From Streptomyces hyaluromycini (GTDB lineage Bacteria > Actinomycetota > Actinomycetes > Streptomycetales > Streptomycetaceae): a stretch of DNA of 64,000 nucleotides. Shown here piece by piece: positions 39,955 to 49,178 of the stretch (within the stretch, counting starts at the first letter, position 1; every line of letters begins with the position of its first letter). Position numbers and translations under genes: made by a program. Location: the NCBI RefSeq assembly GCF_002217755.1, contig NZ_BCFL01000033.1, forward strand, positions 124,001 through 188,000, written 5' to 3'. The notes beneath the pieces are model-generated. The model was not told where the DNA came from and searched no databases. It saw nothing but the letters and a program-made list of their open reading frames with translations.

Positions 39955-39991
39955 GGATCCCGCGCCCGGAAGCCGTCCGGGTGCGGGATCC
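39955..39991 (+). terminator. terminator of the S53 protease gene
   Basis: GGATCCCGCGCCCGG at 39955-39969 pairs with CCGGGTGCGGGATCC at 39977-39991 with one G-T pair. Confidence 0.88.
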
Positions 39992-40057
39992 GTATGAGCG
40001 GCGGATACGTCATATCGGCACCAAGGGTCCGTACCCCGACGGAAAGGCGGACACCTC

Positions 40058-40564
40058 ATGCGCCGTACGACGTTCCACCGCGCGTCTCTCGCCGCGGCGA
40101 GCCTGCTCCTGCTGGCGGGCTGCGGCTCCCAGGGCGGGGGCGGCGACAAGGGCAGCGGCACGGTGTCCGCGAAACCGACCCCGACCCCGAGCGCGACCTC
40201 GACACCCACCCCTTCCGCCAGTGGGTCTTCCGCCGGCTGCACGCCCCTGACCTCGGATCTCACCGCCGCCGACAGCGGCCGTACCTTCTGCCTGGCCCAG
40301 GACGGGGCCTTCCGGGTCACCCTGACCGGCTCCGAGCAGCGCCCCTGGAAGAAGATCACCGCGGCCGGGGACACGGCCGCCCTGAAGGAGATCAACTACG
40401 GGATCATGCTCCGCGGCAGCGACGCCGGAGCCGCCTACCAAGCGGTAGCCTCCGGCACCGTGACCCTCTCCTCCACCCGCCCGCTGTGCGCCGAGCCCAC
40501 CGCGCCCGGCCGGGTCTCCTGCAAGGGCATCCAGGAGTGGCAGGTCACCGTAAGGGTGGAGTGA
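40058..40564 (+). CDS. lipoprotein
   Basis: 168 residues. Lipoprotein signal RRTTFHRASLAAASLLLLAG followed by C21. A Thr/Pro/Ser-rich linker (KPTPTPSATSTPTPSASGSS) precedes a small Cys-containing globular domain (CTPLTSDLTAADSGRTFCLA, then LCAEPTAPGRVSCKGIQEWQ). The four Cys residues probably form two disulfides. Ligand unknown. Confidence 0.82.
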   Translation: MRRTTFHRASLAAASLLLLAGCGSQGGGGDKGSGTVSAKPTPTPSATSTPTPSASGSSAGCTPLTSDLTAADSGRTFCLAQDGAFRVTLTGSEQRPWKKITAAGDTAALKEINYGIMLRGSDAGAAYQAVASGTVTLSSTRPLCAEPTAPGRVSCKGIQEWQVTVRVE

Positions 40565-40567
40565 GCC

Positions 40568-41026
40568 TCAGCCGGCCAGGTGCCGTACCTGGTCCCAGAG
40601 CACCGGGTCGACCACGCCCACCCGGCGCCGGAACTCCCACACCGCGATCTCGCGCAGCTCGTCCGTCTCCAGGAAGCTCGGCCGGCCCTGGGCGTCCCCG
40701 ACCGAGCCGGGCGGCAGCGGGATCACCCCGGCGCGCTCGTCGTGGTACTTGCTGGTGATCTTCGCGATCGTGGCCCGGTTGCCGCGCACGGCCAGCACCA
40801 GGCAGGGCCGGTCCTTGGCGCCGGGACCGTCTTCGTAGGGGACGTTGGCCCACCAGATGTCCCCCGGGTGGGGCCGTCCGAGCTGCCCGCGCGTGCCGCG
40901 CGGATACCCCGGCGGGCGGGTGCGGTGCCCGCGCGGACGGTGGCCCCTGCCCCAGCCGTCGACGAGCGTGGCGACCAGCGCCAGCAGGACGACTGCCGCG
41001 AGCGCGAGCCACCATGACGTGTCCAT
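40568..41026 (-). CDS. membrane-anchored MazF/PemK-like protein
   Basis: 152 residues. An N-terminal transmembrane segment (WLALAAVVLLALVATLVDGW) and a basic Pro/Arg linker precede a PemK/MazF-type domain: HPGDIWWANVPYEDGPGAKD, RPCLVLAVRGNRATIAKITS, then FLETDELREIAVWEF. The PGDIWWANxP and KxRPCLVL patterns are those of the MazF SH3-like fold. No antitoxin gene adjoins it, and the fusion to a membrane helix is not the classic toxin form, so RNase activity is uncertain. Convergent with the lipoprotein gene with 3 bases between stops. Confidence 0.75.
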   Translation of the reverse strand: MDTSWWLALAAVVLLALVATLVDGWGRGHRPRGHRTRPPGYPRGTRGQLGRPHPGDIWWANVPYEDGPGAKDRPCLVLAVRGNRATIAKITSKYHDERAGVIPLPPGSVGDAQGRPSFLETDELREIAVWEFRRRVGVVDPVLWDQVRHLAG

Positions 41027-41263
41027 ACGACGACGTTACCGGCGCGAGATAATCGACGCGCGCCCTTACGCGATCCTCATACGCCCCTGGTCCAGCCGAA
41101 CCGGTGACACCACAGGTGAGTTCGCCCACAACGGCCCCTGGCGGAGGAGCGACCGGCTCTTTTGCGCCTTACGCTCGACAAACCGCACGACCCCCGTCAT
41201 GCCCTTTTTCCCGACTCCAGTTCCCAGCGCATCTGGGTTTCCGCCAACGGAGGTTTCTGCTTC

Positions 41264-42016
41264 ATGAAGCTCACCGTCGTCGGCTGCTCGGGGTCGTTCC
41301 CGTCCGCGGAATCGGCCTGTTCGAGCTACCTCGTAGAGGCCGACGGCTTCCGGCTGCTCCTCGACATGGGCAACGGCGCCCTGGGCGAGCTGCAGCGCCA
41401 CTGCGGTCTCTACGACCTCGACGCGATCTTCCTGAGCCATCTGCACGCCGACCACTGCATCGACATGTGCGCCTACTTCGTGGCGCGCTACTACCGCCAC
41501 GACGGCGGCCCGTGCCCCCCTATTCCGGTCTACGGCCCCGAGGGCACCGAGCACCGCCTGACCACGGCCTACGCCGACACCCCCACCGCCTCCTCGATGA
41601 GCGAGGTCTTCGACTTCCACACGGTGAAGCCGTCCACGTTCGACATCGGCCCCTTCACGGTCCACACCGAGCGGGTCCGCCACCCCGTGGAGGCGTACGG
41701 CATCCGCGTCGAACACGCCGGGAAGTCCCTGACGTACTCGGGCGACACCGGCGTCACCGAGGCGCTGGAGGGCCTGGCCCGGGACACCGACCTGTTCCTG
41801 TGCGAGGCCGCCTTCACGCACGGCAAGGAGAACATCCCGGACCTGCACCTCAACGGCCGCGAGGCCGGCGAGACCGCGGCCCGGGCCGGCGCCCGCCGCC
41901 TGGTCCTCACCCACATCCCGCCGTGGACCGACCCCGCCGTGAACCTCGCCGACGCCCGCGAGGTCTTCGACGGCCCGGTGGATCTCGCGGTGCCGAGGGC
42001 GACGTACGAGATCTGA
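41264..42016 (+). CDS. metallo-beta-lactamase fold hydrolase (RNase Z-like)
   Basis: 250 residues. MKLTVVGCSGSFPSAESACS is followed by DAIFLSHLHADHCIDMCAYF (HxHxDH zinc motif), then ERVRHPVEAYGIRVEH, LTYSGDTGVTEALEGLA (Asp ligand) and LVLTHIPPW (His ligand). Similar to RNase Z/ElaC and cyclic-phosphodiesterase-like actinobacterial enzymes such as Rv1339-type proteins. Substrate not proven. CGGAGG lies ten bases before ATG 41264. Confidence 0.88.
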   Translation: MKLTVVGCSGSFPSAESACSSYLVEADGFRLLLDMGNGALGELQRHCGLYDLDAIFLSHLHADHCIDMCAYFVARYYRHDGGPCPPIPVYGPEGTEHRLTTAYADTPTASSMSEVFDFHTVKPSTFDIGPFTVHTERVRHPVEAYGIRVEHAGKSLTYSGDTGVTEALEGLARDTDLFLCEAAFTHGKENIPDLHLNGREAGETAARAGARRLVLTHIPPWTDPAVNLADAREVFDGPVDLAVPRATYEI

Positions 42017-42050
42017 CACGCGTACGGCGTTCAGGGCCGTACGACGCGAA

Positions 42051-42078
42051 GAAGGCCCCCGCCGCCGCGGGGGCCTTC
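42051..42078. terminator. bidirectional terminator
   Basis: GAAGGCCCCCGC at 42051-42062 pairs perfectly with GCGGGGGCCTTC at 42067-42078, between convergent genes. Confidence 0.93.
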
Positions 42079-42098
42079 GTCATGTGTACTGCCGGGAC

Positions 42099-43403
42099 TC
42101 ACGCCTTCGTGAGGTCCTCGATCTCCTCCTCGGGCTCACGGCCCGGGGTGGGGAGGTTGAAGCGGACGATGGCGAAGCGGAAGACGAAGTAGTAGATCGC
42201 CGCGAAGGCCAGGCCGACCGGGAGCAGCAGCCAGGGCTTGGTGGAGATGCCCCAGTTGATGAACACGTCCGTGAAGCCGGCCGAGAAGCTGAAGCCCATG
42301 TGCATGCCCAGCGACCACGTCACGGCCATCGACAGGGCGGTGAGCACCGCGTGGATCGCGTAGAGGACCGGGGCGATGAACATGAACGAGAACTCGATCG
42401 GCTCGGTGACACCGGTGAGGAACGAGGTCAGAGCCAGTGACACCATCATGCCGGTCACGGCCTTGCGGCGTTCGGGACGGGCCGTGTGCGCGATGGCCAT
42501 GGCGGCGGCCGGCAGACCGAACATCATGATCGGGAAGAATCCGGTCATGAACATACCCGCGGTGGGGTCGCCCGCGAAGAAGCGCGGCAGGTCGCCGTGG
42601 AAGACGGTGCCGGCGGAGTTGGTGTAGTCACCGATCTGGAACCAGGCCACGGAGTTCACGAACTGGTGCATGCCGATGGGGATCAGCGCGCGGTTGATGA
42701 GACCGAAGAGCGCCGCGCCGAAGGAGCCGAGCCCGGTCATCCACTCGCCGAAGTTGGTGATGACGTCACCGATGGGCTGCCAGCCGAGGACGACCAGGAC
42801 ACCGAGGAGGGCGCCGACGACGGCCGTGATGATCGGCACCAGCCGGCGGCCGTTGAAGAAGCCCAGCCAGTCCACGAGCCTCTTGCGGTGGTAGCGCTGC
42901 CACAGCACGGCGGTCAGCAGGCCGATGATGATGCCGCCGAGCACGCCCGGGTTCTGGAAGGTCGCGGCCGTCGCGGCCTCGTGCCCCTTCTGCCAGAAAC
43001 CCCCGAAGGGGGCGACCGACGTGTAGGTGGCCCCGTCGTGCCCGTCCTTGATCGGGAACTGGTGGATCACCGCGTAGTAGGTGAGGAAGCTGACCAGGGC
43101 CGCGAGGGCCGTCGAGCCGTCGGCCTTCTTCGCGAAGCCGATGGCAACGCCTATGCAGAACAGCAGCGGCAGGCCGAACGAGCCGTCGAAGAGGATGCCG
43201 CCCGCCCCGGCGAAGACCTTCGCGACGTTCGTCGGGAGATGAAGCTTCGCCTGGACGTCAGGTTGGCCGAGGCGCATCAGCAGACCAGCCGCCGGCAGTA
43301 CGGCGATCGGGAGCTGGAGGCTGCGGCCGACCTTCTGCAGGCCCTGGAACAGACCGGATCCCCACTTCTTTGTGGGGGCCGCCGTCGCGGTGGCGGTTGT
43401 CAT
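42099..43403 (-). CDS. nagE2: PTS N-acetylglucosamine transporter, EIIC component
   Basis: 434 residues, polytopic. GLQKVGRSLQLPIAVLPAAG opens the EIIC domain; later GLPLLFCIGVAIGFAKKADG, NGRRLVPIITAVVG and the sugar-site motif LTSFLTGVTEPIEFSFMFIA. No EIIA or EIIB domain is attached; nagF nearby supplies EIIB. Transports and, with EIIB, phosphorylates GlcNAc. Two dre operators lie 16-48 bases upstream of the start. Orthologue of S. coelicolor NagE2 by position (from memory). Confidence 0.94.
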   Translation of the reverse strand: MTTATATAAPTKKWGSGLFQGLQKVGRSLQLPIAVLPAAGLLMRLGQPDVQAKLHLPTNVAKVFAGAGGILFDGSFGLPLLFCIGVAIGFAKKADGSTALAALVSFLTYYAVIHQFPIKDGHDGATYTSVAPFGGFWQKGHEAATAATFQNPGVLGGIIIGLLTAVLWQRYHRKRLVDWLGFFNGRRLVPIITAVVGALLGVLVVLGWQPIGDVITNFGEWMTGLGSFGAALFGLINRALIPIGMHQFVNSVAWFQIGDYTNSAGTVFHGDLPRFFAGDPTAGMFMTGFFPIMMFGLPAAAMAIAHTARPERRKAVTGMMVSLALTSFLTGVTEPIEFSFMFIAPVLYAIHAVLTALSMAVTWSLGMHMGFSFSAGFTDVFINWGISTKPWLLLPVGLAFAAIYYFVFRFAIVRFNLPTPGREPEEEIEDLTKA

Positions 43404-43418
43404 ACTTCCTCCATCGGT

Positions 43419-43451
43419 GGTGGTCTACACCACTCAGTGGTGTAGACCTGT
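43419..43451. promoter_or_regulatory. two adjacent dre operators (DasR sites)
   Basis: GGTGGTCTACACCACT at 43419-43434 and AGTGGTGTAGACCTGT at 43436-43451 both match the DasR consensus ACTGGTCTAGACCAGT in most positions. They lie just upstream of nagE2, so DasR would repress it until GlcN-6-phosphate or GlcNAc-6-phosphate releases it. Confidence 0.9.
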
Positions 43452-43535
43452 TGTACACGATGGGGGCGTTATAAGGAACCCGTCAATTCCGCAACCGGAG
43501 CGCTACGCGCTGTACGCCATAGGGCGACAGGCTGC

Positions 43536-44834
43536 TTAAGCCTTGGTGACGTCCTCCACTTCGTCCTCCGGTTCTCTGCCCGGGGTCTTCAGATCGAACC
43601 GCGTGATGGCGAACCGGAAGATCACGTAGTAGACCGCCGCGAAGCACAGGCCGATCGGGATGATCGCCCAAGGCCGGGTCGCCAGCTTCCAGTTGATGAC
43701 GTAGTCGATGAGCCCCGCCGAGAAACTGAACCCGTCGTGCACCCCCAGCCCCCACGTCACCGCCATCGACACCCCGGTCAGCACCGCGTGCACCGCGTAC
43801 AGCAGGGGCGCGATGAACAGGAACGAGTACTCGATCGGCTCGGTGATGCCGGTCACGAACGACGTCAGCGCCACCGACAGCATCAGACCGCCGATCTCCT
43901 TGCGCCGGTGCGGCTTCGCACAGTGCGTCATGGCGAGCGCGGCGGCCGGCAGCGCGAACATCATGATCGGGAAGAACCCCGACGTGAACTGACCCGCGTG
44001 CGGATCACCCGCCAGGAACATGTTGATGTCACCGTGCACCGTCTGGCCGTCGGGCGTGGTGTAACTGCCGAACTGGAACCAGATGGGCACGTTCAGGAAC
44101 TGGTGCAGCCCGACCACCAGCAACGCCCGGTTCGCGAGCCCGAACACCCCCGCACCCCACGCCCCCGCCTCCCGCAGCCAGTGACTGAAACTCTCCAGAC
44201 CGCTGCCGACCGGCGGCCAGACCCACAGGCACAGCACGGCGAACGCGATGGCCACGAACGACATGATGATCGGGACCAGCCGCCGCCCGTTGAAGAACCC
44301 GAGCCAGTCCACCAGCCGCGTCCGGTGGTACCGGGCCCAGAAGAAGGCGGTCAGCAGCCCCAGCGCGATCCCGCCGAAGACCCCCGGATTCTGGAACGTG
44401 AACGTCGACACCGTCCCCTCGCTCACCTGGCACCCGATCCCCGGCAGCGTCCTCGAACCGCCGGGACAGTCCTCCGGGAACTGGTGCAGCACCCCGTAAT
44501 AGACGAGAAAGCCCGCCACCGCCGCCAGCGCCGTCGAACCGTCCGCCTTCTTCGCCATCCCGATCGCGACCCCGACACAGAACAGCAGCGGCAGCCCGAC
44601 CGAACCGTCGAGCAGCGCCCCGCCGGCCCCCTTCATCACCTTGGAGACCGCCGTCCAGCCCAGCCCCTGCTCGCCGAACACGTCGGGCTGGCCCAGCCGG
44701 TTGAGGATCCCCGCGGCCGGCAGCACCGCGATCGGCAGCTGAAGACTGCGGCCCATCTTCTGCAGCCCCTGGAACAGCACATTCCACCGCTGCCGCGCGG
44801 GACTTGCCGTACTCTCGGCGCTCTCGGCACTCAT
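43536..44834 (-). CDS. nagE1: PTS N-acetylglucosamine transporter, second EIIC component
   Basis: 432 residues from ATG 44834 (GGAGGACGCGCCC before it). Closely similar to NagE2: GLQKMGRSLQLPIAVLPAAG, GLPLLFCVGVAIGMAKKADG and LTSFVTGITEPIEYSFLFIA. It differs by a longer extracytoplasmic loop with Cys residues (EDCPGGSRTLPGIGCQVSEG). A tandem paralogue that may widen substrate range or act as a back-up. The upstream intergenic region, shared with divergent nagF, contains a dre site. Confidence 0.93.
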   Translation of the reverse strand: MSAESAESTASPARQRWNVLFQGLQKMGRSLQLPIAVLPAAGILNRLGQPDVFGEQGLGWTAVSKVMKGAGGALLDGSVGLPLLFCVGVAIGMAKKADGSTALAAVAGFLVYYGVLHQFPEDCPGGSRTLPGIGCQVSEGTVSTFTFQNPGVFGGIALGLLTAFFWARYHRTRLVDWLGFFNGRRLVPIIMSFVAIAFAVLCLWVWPPVGSGLESFSHWLREAGAWGAGVFGLANRALLVVGLHQFLNVPIWFQFGSYTTPDGQTVHGDINMFLAGDPHAGQFTSGFFPIMMFALPAAALAMTHCAKPHRRKEIGGLMLSVALTSFVTGITEPIEYSFLFIAPLLYAVHAVLTGVSMAVTWGLGVHDGFSFSAGLIDYVINWKLATRPWAIIPIGLCFAAVYYVIFRFAITRFDLKTPGREPEDEVEDVTKA

Positions 44835-44900
44835 GGGCGCGTCCTCCGGGCCGCTCGGCTGCACCGCGGGTTGCCACGGGGGTTTGTCGACCGCCCACCA

Positions 44901-44916
44901 GCTGGTGTAGACCAGT
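44901..44916. promoter_or_regulatory. dre operator between nagE1 and nagF
   Basis: GCTGGTGTAGACCAGT matches the DasR palindrome. It lies 67 bases upstream of nagE1 and 118 bases upstream of nagF, placed to control both divergent promoters. Confidence 0.9.
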
Positions 44917-45033
44917 TGACGACGGTTCCGCCGCGGTGCTCGCCATCATTCGGCACCCGCGGTACGGCCGCTCGCAAAGTTGGGCCAACTGTGGGTTACT
45001 GCGACAAAGCGGTTCGGATCAGGGAGAAGGAAC

Positions 45034-45267
45034 ATGGCCAGCAAGGCTGAGAAGATCGTCGCCGGCCTCGGCGGAATCGAGAACATCGACGAGATCGAAG
45101 GCTGCATCACCCGGCTGCGCACCGAGGTCCACGACGCCTCGCTGGTCGACGACGCCGCGCTGAAGGCCGCCGGCGCCCACGGCGTCGTCAAGATGGGCAC
45201 CGCCATCCAGGTCGTCATCGGCACCGACGCCGACCCGATCGCCGCGGAGATCGAAGACATGATGTGA
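45034..45267 (+). CDS. nagF: PTS glucose/N-acetylglucosamine EIIB component
   Basis: 77 residues from ATG 45034 (GGGAGAAGGAAC before it). MASKAEKIVAGLGGIENIDE leads into IEGCITRLRTEVHDASLVDD; the Cys in EGCITRLR is the phosphorylated residue. Then HGVVKMGTAIQVVIGTDADP. It passes phosphate from EIIA-Crr (elsewhere in the genome) to sugar bound by NagE1/NagE2. Divergent from nagE1. Confidence 0.95.
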   Translation: MASKAEKIVAGLGGIENIDEIEGCITRLRTEVHDASLVDDAALKAAGAHGVVKMGTAIQVVIGTDADPIAAEIEDMM

Positions 45268-45285
45268 GCCTCCGGCTCACCGGAA

Positions 45286-45318
45286 AAGGGGCTCTTCCCA
45301 CCTTGGGAAGAGCCCCTT
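45286..45318 (+). terminator. terminator of nagF
   Basis: AAGGGGCTCTTCCC at 45286-45299 pairs perfectly with GGGAAGAGCCCCTT at 45305-45318. Confidence 0.93.
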
Positions 45319-45344
45319 CGCACGCTCCGGATAGGCTCGTCGCC

Positions 45345-46082
<738 letters not shown>

Positions 46083-46149
46083 AGGGAAAGGAAAAAGCCG
46101 AGGTACGGCAGGGCAACCCGGGCGGCCCACCCCGCGTCTCTGTCAATAC

Positions 46150-46178
46150 GGGCGCACGGCACGTACAACCGTGCGCCC
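46150..46178 (+). terminator. hairpin after rph
   Basis: GGGCGCACGG at 46150-46159 pairs perfectly with CCGTGCGCCC at 46169-46178; no T-run. Confidence 0.7.
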
Positions 46179-46210
46179 GGCCAGTCTTGCAACGGGGAGG
46201 GGAACCCACC

Positions 46211-46618
46211 ATGGCCGCCAGCCGACGCCGAGGACGCCGTCGCGTCACCGCCATCGCCGCCGTAGCCGCGACCACCGCACTCACCGCCGTCCTGCTCACC
46301 GGCTGCGACAGCGTGAACAAGGCCCTGGACTGCGTCCAGACCGCCGACTCCATCGCCGACAGCGTCACCAGCCTCCAGCAGGCCGTGGAGAACGCGTCGA
46401 ACGACCCGACCAGGATCGACTCGGCCATCACAGCCATCGGGGACAACCTCGACAAGATCGACAGCAAGACGGACAACGCCGACCTGGACAAGGCGACCCA
46501 GGACATGCGCGAGGCCCTGGTCAAGGTCCAGACGGCCGTCCAGAACGGCGACGACACGCCCGACATCAGCGGGGTCACCGACGCGGCCGGCGAACTGACC
46601 AAGGTCTGCCAGCCGTAG
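46211..46618 (+). CDS. small helical lipoprotein
   Basis: 135 residues. Twin-Arg-like basic start (ASRRRGRRRV) and hydrophobic core end in VLLTGCDS, so the lipobox Cys is near residue 34. The mature part is helical with heptad spacing (SIADSVTSLQQAVENASNDP, then SAITAIGDNLDKIDSKTDNA) and a pair of Cys residues. GGGGAGGGG precedes the ATG. Function unknown; position between rph and rdgB is conserved in Streptomyces (recalled). Confidence 0.82.
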   Translation: MAASRRRGRRRVTAIAAVAATTALTAVLLTGCDSVNKALDCVQTADSIADSVTSLQQAVENASNDPTRIDSAITAIGDNLDKIDSKTDNADLDKATQDMREALVKVQTAVQNGDDTPDISGVTDAAGELTKVCQP

Positions 46619-46665
46619 TCCGGGGCCCGGACGGCGGCCGGGGTACTGCCGGGATACTGGTCCCC

Positions 46666-47268
46666 ATGACGCGCCTGATTCTCGCCACCCGCAACGCCGG
46701 AAAGATCACCGAACTCCGCGCCATCCTCGCCGAGGCGGGCCTGCCCCACGACCTGGTCGGCGCCGAGGAGTACCCCGACATCCCCGACGTCAAGGAAACC
46801 GGCGTCACCTTCGCCGAGAACGCCCTCCTCAAGGCCCACACCCTCGCCCGGGCGACGGGCCTCCCGGCGGTCGCCGACGACTCCGGCCTCTGCGTGGACG
46901 TCTTGAACGGCGCCCCCGGCATCTTCTCCGCCCGCTGGGCCGGCAGCCACGGCGACGACAAGGCCAACCTGGACCTGTTGCTCGCCCAGCTCGCGGACAT
47001 CGCCGAGGAACACCGGGGCGCCCACTTCGCCTGCGCGGCGGCCCTGGCGTTGCCGGACGGCACGGAACGGGTGGTCGAGGGCCGGCTGCGTGGCGTACTC
47101 CGCCACGCCCCGTCCGGCATGAACGGCTTCGGCTACGACCCGATCCTCCAGCCGGAGGGCGAGACGCGGACCTGCGCGGAGCTGACCCCCGAGGAGAAGA
47201 ACGCGATCAGCCACCGGGGGGAGGCGTTCCGGGCGCTGGTGCCGGTGGTGCGGGAGCTGTTGGGCTGA
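46666..47268 (+). CDS. rdgB: XTP/dITP pyrophosphatase (HAM1 family)
   Basis: 200 residues. LILATRNAGKITELRAILAE is the nucleotide-binding start; ETGVTFAENALLKAHTLARA, VADDSGLCVDVLNGAPGIFS and GFGYDPILQPEGE complete the family signature. It removes deaminated purine triphosphates such as dITP and XTP. Cytoplasmic. A terminator and tRNA-Leu follow. Confidence 0.96.
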   Translation: MTRLILATRNAGKITELRAILAEAGLPHDLVGAEEYPDIPDVKETGVTFAENALLKAHTLARATGLPAVADDSGLCVDVLNGAPGIFSARWAGSHGDDKANLDLLLAQLADIAEEHRGAHFACAAALALPDGTERVVEGRLRGVLRHAPSGMNGFGYDPILQPEGETRTCAELTPEEKNAISHRGEAFRALVPVVRELLG

Positions 47269-47277
47269 GCCGCGGCT

Positions 47278-47304
47278 GAGGGGCGCCCATGTTGGGCGCC
47301 CCTC
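47278..47304. terminator. terminator between rdgB and tRNA-Leu
   Basis: GAGGGGCGCCCA at 47278-47289 pairs perfectly with TGGGCGCCCCTC at 47293-47304. It lies nine bases from the 3' end of the convergent tRNA and can serve both. Confidence 0.92.
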
Positions 47305-47312
47305 GGTGTACG

Positions 47313-47397
47313 TACGGCCGGTGGGACTCGAACCCACACGGGCTTTCACCCACTGCGCCCTAAACGCAGCATGTCTGACCAATTCCATCACGGCCGC
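47313..47397 (-). tRNA. tRNA-Leu (anticodon TAG)
   Basis: About 85 bases on the minus strand. GCGGCCG pairs with CGGCCGT in the acceptor stem, the anticodon loop is TTTAGGG within a CTGCG/CGCAG-like stem, a long class II variable arm follows, and the T arm contains GGTTCGAGTCC. Reads CUA/CUG codons; it is not the bldA (UAA) tRNA. Confidence 0.93.
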
Positions 47398-47429
47398 TCA
47401 AAACGGTCATCGTGCTCGACCGGCGGCAC

Positions 47430-48452
47430 TCAGTGTACGGGGCCGTCGGGACACTCGGCGAGTGGGACTCTGCTCTTCTGGCGACACCACGTCTCCGTCA
47501 ACGCATGGCAATTGGGGCACAGATATCGAAGGTTCTCCTGGCGGTTGTCCCGCCAGTTGCCGTTGACATGGTCGATCTGCAAGGTGATCGGACGCCCGCG
47601 CCACTCACCAACGTTGCCGCACTCCACACACGCATACGGCACCCCGATCTCGGTCAGAGCTTGGTGAAGTCGGGATCTGTTTGTCCGTCCGGCCTGTTGG
47701 GGCAGGATCACCAGCACTCGATGCGATGTCGACGGAGGCGCCGGCCGCTCGGGCCGTCCCCAGGGCCGGCGTGTGAAGTGGCCGGTGTCGAGACCGAGGC
47801 GGGAGGCGGCGCGCCGTACGCGTCGGTGGTTGGTGTCGTTGACGTCCATCCCGAGTCCGCGCATGACCTCGGCGTAGCTGGTGCAGGTCCGTACCAGGCT
47901 GCGTAGTTCATCCTCGGGAATCACCGCACGTCGATGTGAGAAGTGGCTGGTGTCGATGAGCTGGGCCGCCAACATGCGACACAGGGTCGCCCGGGACCGG
48001 CTGTCATCGGGGACGCCCAACACGCGAGCCACGCCGCGCACGCTGGTGGCTGTGGCCGTGGCCGCCCGGAGTTCCTCCGAAGTGAAAGGCAGATCCAGTT
48101 CGGGGCGGTCCATGCCGGGGAAGTGGCTGATGTCGATGCCTGCGGCGTCAAGGCGGCGTCGGATGTGCGAGAGAGTCCCCGTGGCTGGTGTGGCGCCCAG
48201 CTTGAGCGCCACTTCCCGCAGGGAGGACGAGGACGTGGCGGCTTCCGCGATGGCGGCGTCTGGGTACTTGCGCCATGGGCTGCGCTTGGCGAAGTGGCTC
48301 GTATCGAGTTCGTGACGCGTCACGTGCTCCTGCAACACCCGCCTTTGACCGCCACTCGGATTGAGGCCCAGTCGCCGCATCAGATCTGTCCAGTTGCGCG
48401 CTTGAGCGACTTCCGGCGCCAGTCGCTCCCTGGTGTATGCACTCGCTCCCAC
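47430..48452 (-). CDS. HNH endonuclease with repeated DNA-binding-like units
   Basis: 340 residues from GTG 48452 (GGAGGGGG before it). Four degenerate units of about 55-60 residues each end in DTSHF/DISHF/DTGHF followed by basic or aromatic residues. Within each, xxLxEVALKLG-type and VARVLGVPDDSRSRATL-type helices look like helix-turn-helix repeats. The C terminus is an HNH domain: VPYACVECGNVGEWRGRPIT, LQIDHVNGNWRDNRQENLRY, LCPNCHALTETW, with two CxxC zinc pairs and the catalytic His of DHVNGN. Free-standing nuclease next to a tRNA gene; selfish (homing) origin is a possibility. Confidence 0.87.
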   Translation of the reverse strand: MGASAYTRERLAPEVAQARNWTDLMRRLGLNPSGGQRRVLQEHVTRHELDTSHFAKRSPWRKYPDAAIAEAATSSSSLREVALKLGATPATGTLSHIRRRLDAAGIDISHFPGMDRPELDLPFTSEELRAATATATSVRGVARVLGVPDDSRSRATLCRMLAAQLIDTSHFSHRRAVIPEDELRSLVRTCTSYAEVMRGLGMDVNDTNHRRVRRAASRLGLDTGHFTRRPWGRPERPAPPSTSHRVLVILPQQAGRTNRSRLHQALTEIGVPYACVECGNVGEWRGRPITLQIDHVNGNWRDNRQENLRYLCPNCHALTETWCRQKSRVPLAECPDGPVH

Positions 48453-48614
48453 AGCGCCCCCTCCGTCTCCGGCCGCGCGTTCGCAGCCCGTACGGAGTAA
48501 CGAACCGGTTATCGGACAGTCACGCACGGAAACCGGAATCCGGAGGCCGGGAAGGAGAAACGGCTCGCGCCAGGTCACCCCGGTGCGAGCCGTCAGTGGC
48601 GGGTCAGGTGGGCG

Positions 48615-49082
48615 TCAGATGCCCAGATCCTTGATGATCTTGGCCACGTGGCCGGTGGCGCGGACGTTGTAGAGGGCGCGTTCGACCTTGCCCTCCTCGT
48701 CGACGATGACCGTGGAGCGGATGACGCCCAGGTAGGTCTTGCCGTAGTTCATTTTCTCGCCGTAGGCGCCGTAGGCGTCGAGGACCTTCTTGTCGGGGTC
48801 GGCGAGGAGGGTGACCTTGAGGTGCTCCTTCTCGCGGAACTTGCCGAGTTTCTCCGGGGCGTCGGGGGAGATGCCGAGGACGTCGTAGCCGGCGTCGGCC
48901 AGGAGGGAGAGGTTGTCCGTGAAGTCGCAGGCCTGCTTCGTGCAGCCCGGGGTGAGGGCGGCCGGGTAGAAGTAGACGATGACCTTGCGGCCCTTGTGGG
49001 CGGAGAGGGACACCTCGTTGCCGTCGGCGTCGGAGAGGGTGAAGTCGGGGGCTACGTCCCCGGGCTGGAGTCGCTCGCTCAT
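48615..49082 (-). CDS. bcp: thioredoxin-dependent peroxiredoxin (Bcp/PrxQ)
   Basis: 155 residues. LQPGDVAPDFTLSDADGNEV is followed by VIVYFYPAALTPGCTKQACD, with the peroxidatic Cys in TPGCT and the resolving Cys five residues on (QACDF), the atypical 2-Cys PrxQ pattern. It reduces hydroperoxides in the cytoplasm. ATG 49082 gives the standard N terminus MSERLQPGD. Confidence 0.96.
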   Translation of the reverse strand: MSERLQPGDVAPDFTLSDADGNEVSLSAHKGRKVIVYFYPAALTPGCTKQACDFTDNLSLLADAGYDVLGISPDAPEKLGKFREKEHLKVTLLADPDKKVLDAYGAYGEKMNYGKTYLGVIRSTVIVDEEGKVERALYNVRATGHVAKIIKDLGI

Positions 49083-49178
49083 CGGTCTAGCGTAACGGGG
49101 GGTCCTGGCATGGCAGCGGTGGCGAGAACTGACAGACTGTCCAGAACAGGCAGTACGGCAGACTTCGGAGGGCCTACG

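Noticed and set aside
40568..41026. Type II toxin-antitoxin system
   Set aside because: Only the PemK-like half is present; the adjacent genes are a lipoprotein and a metallo-beta-lactamase, so no system is called.
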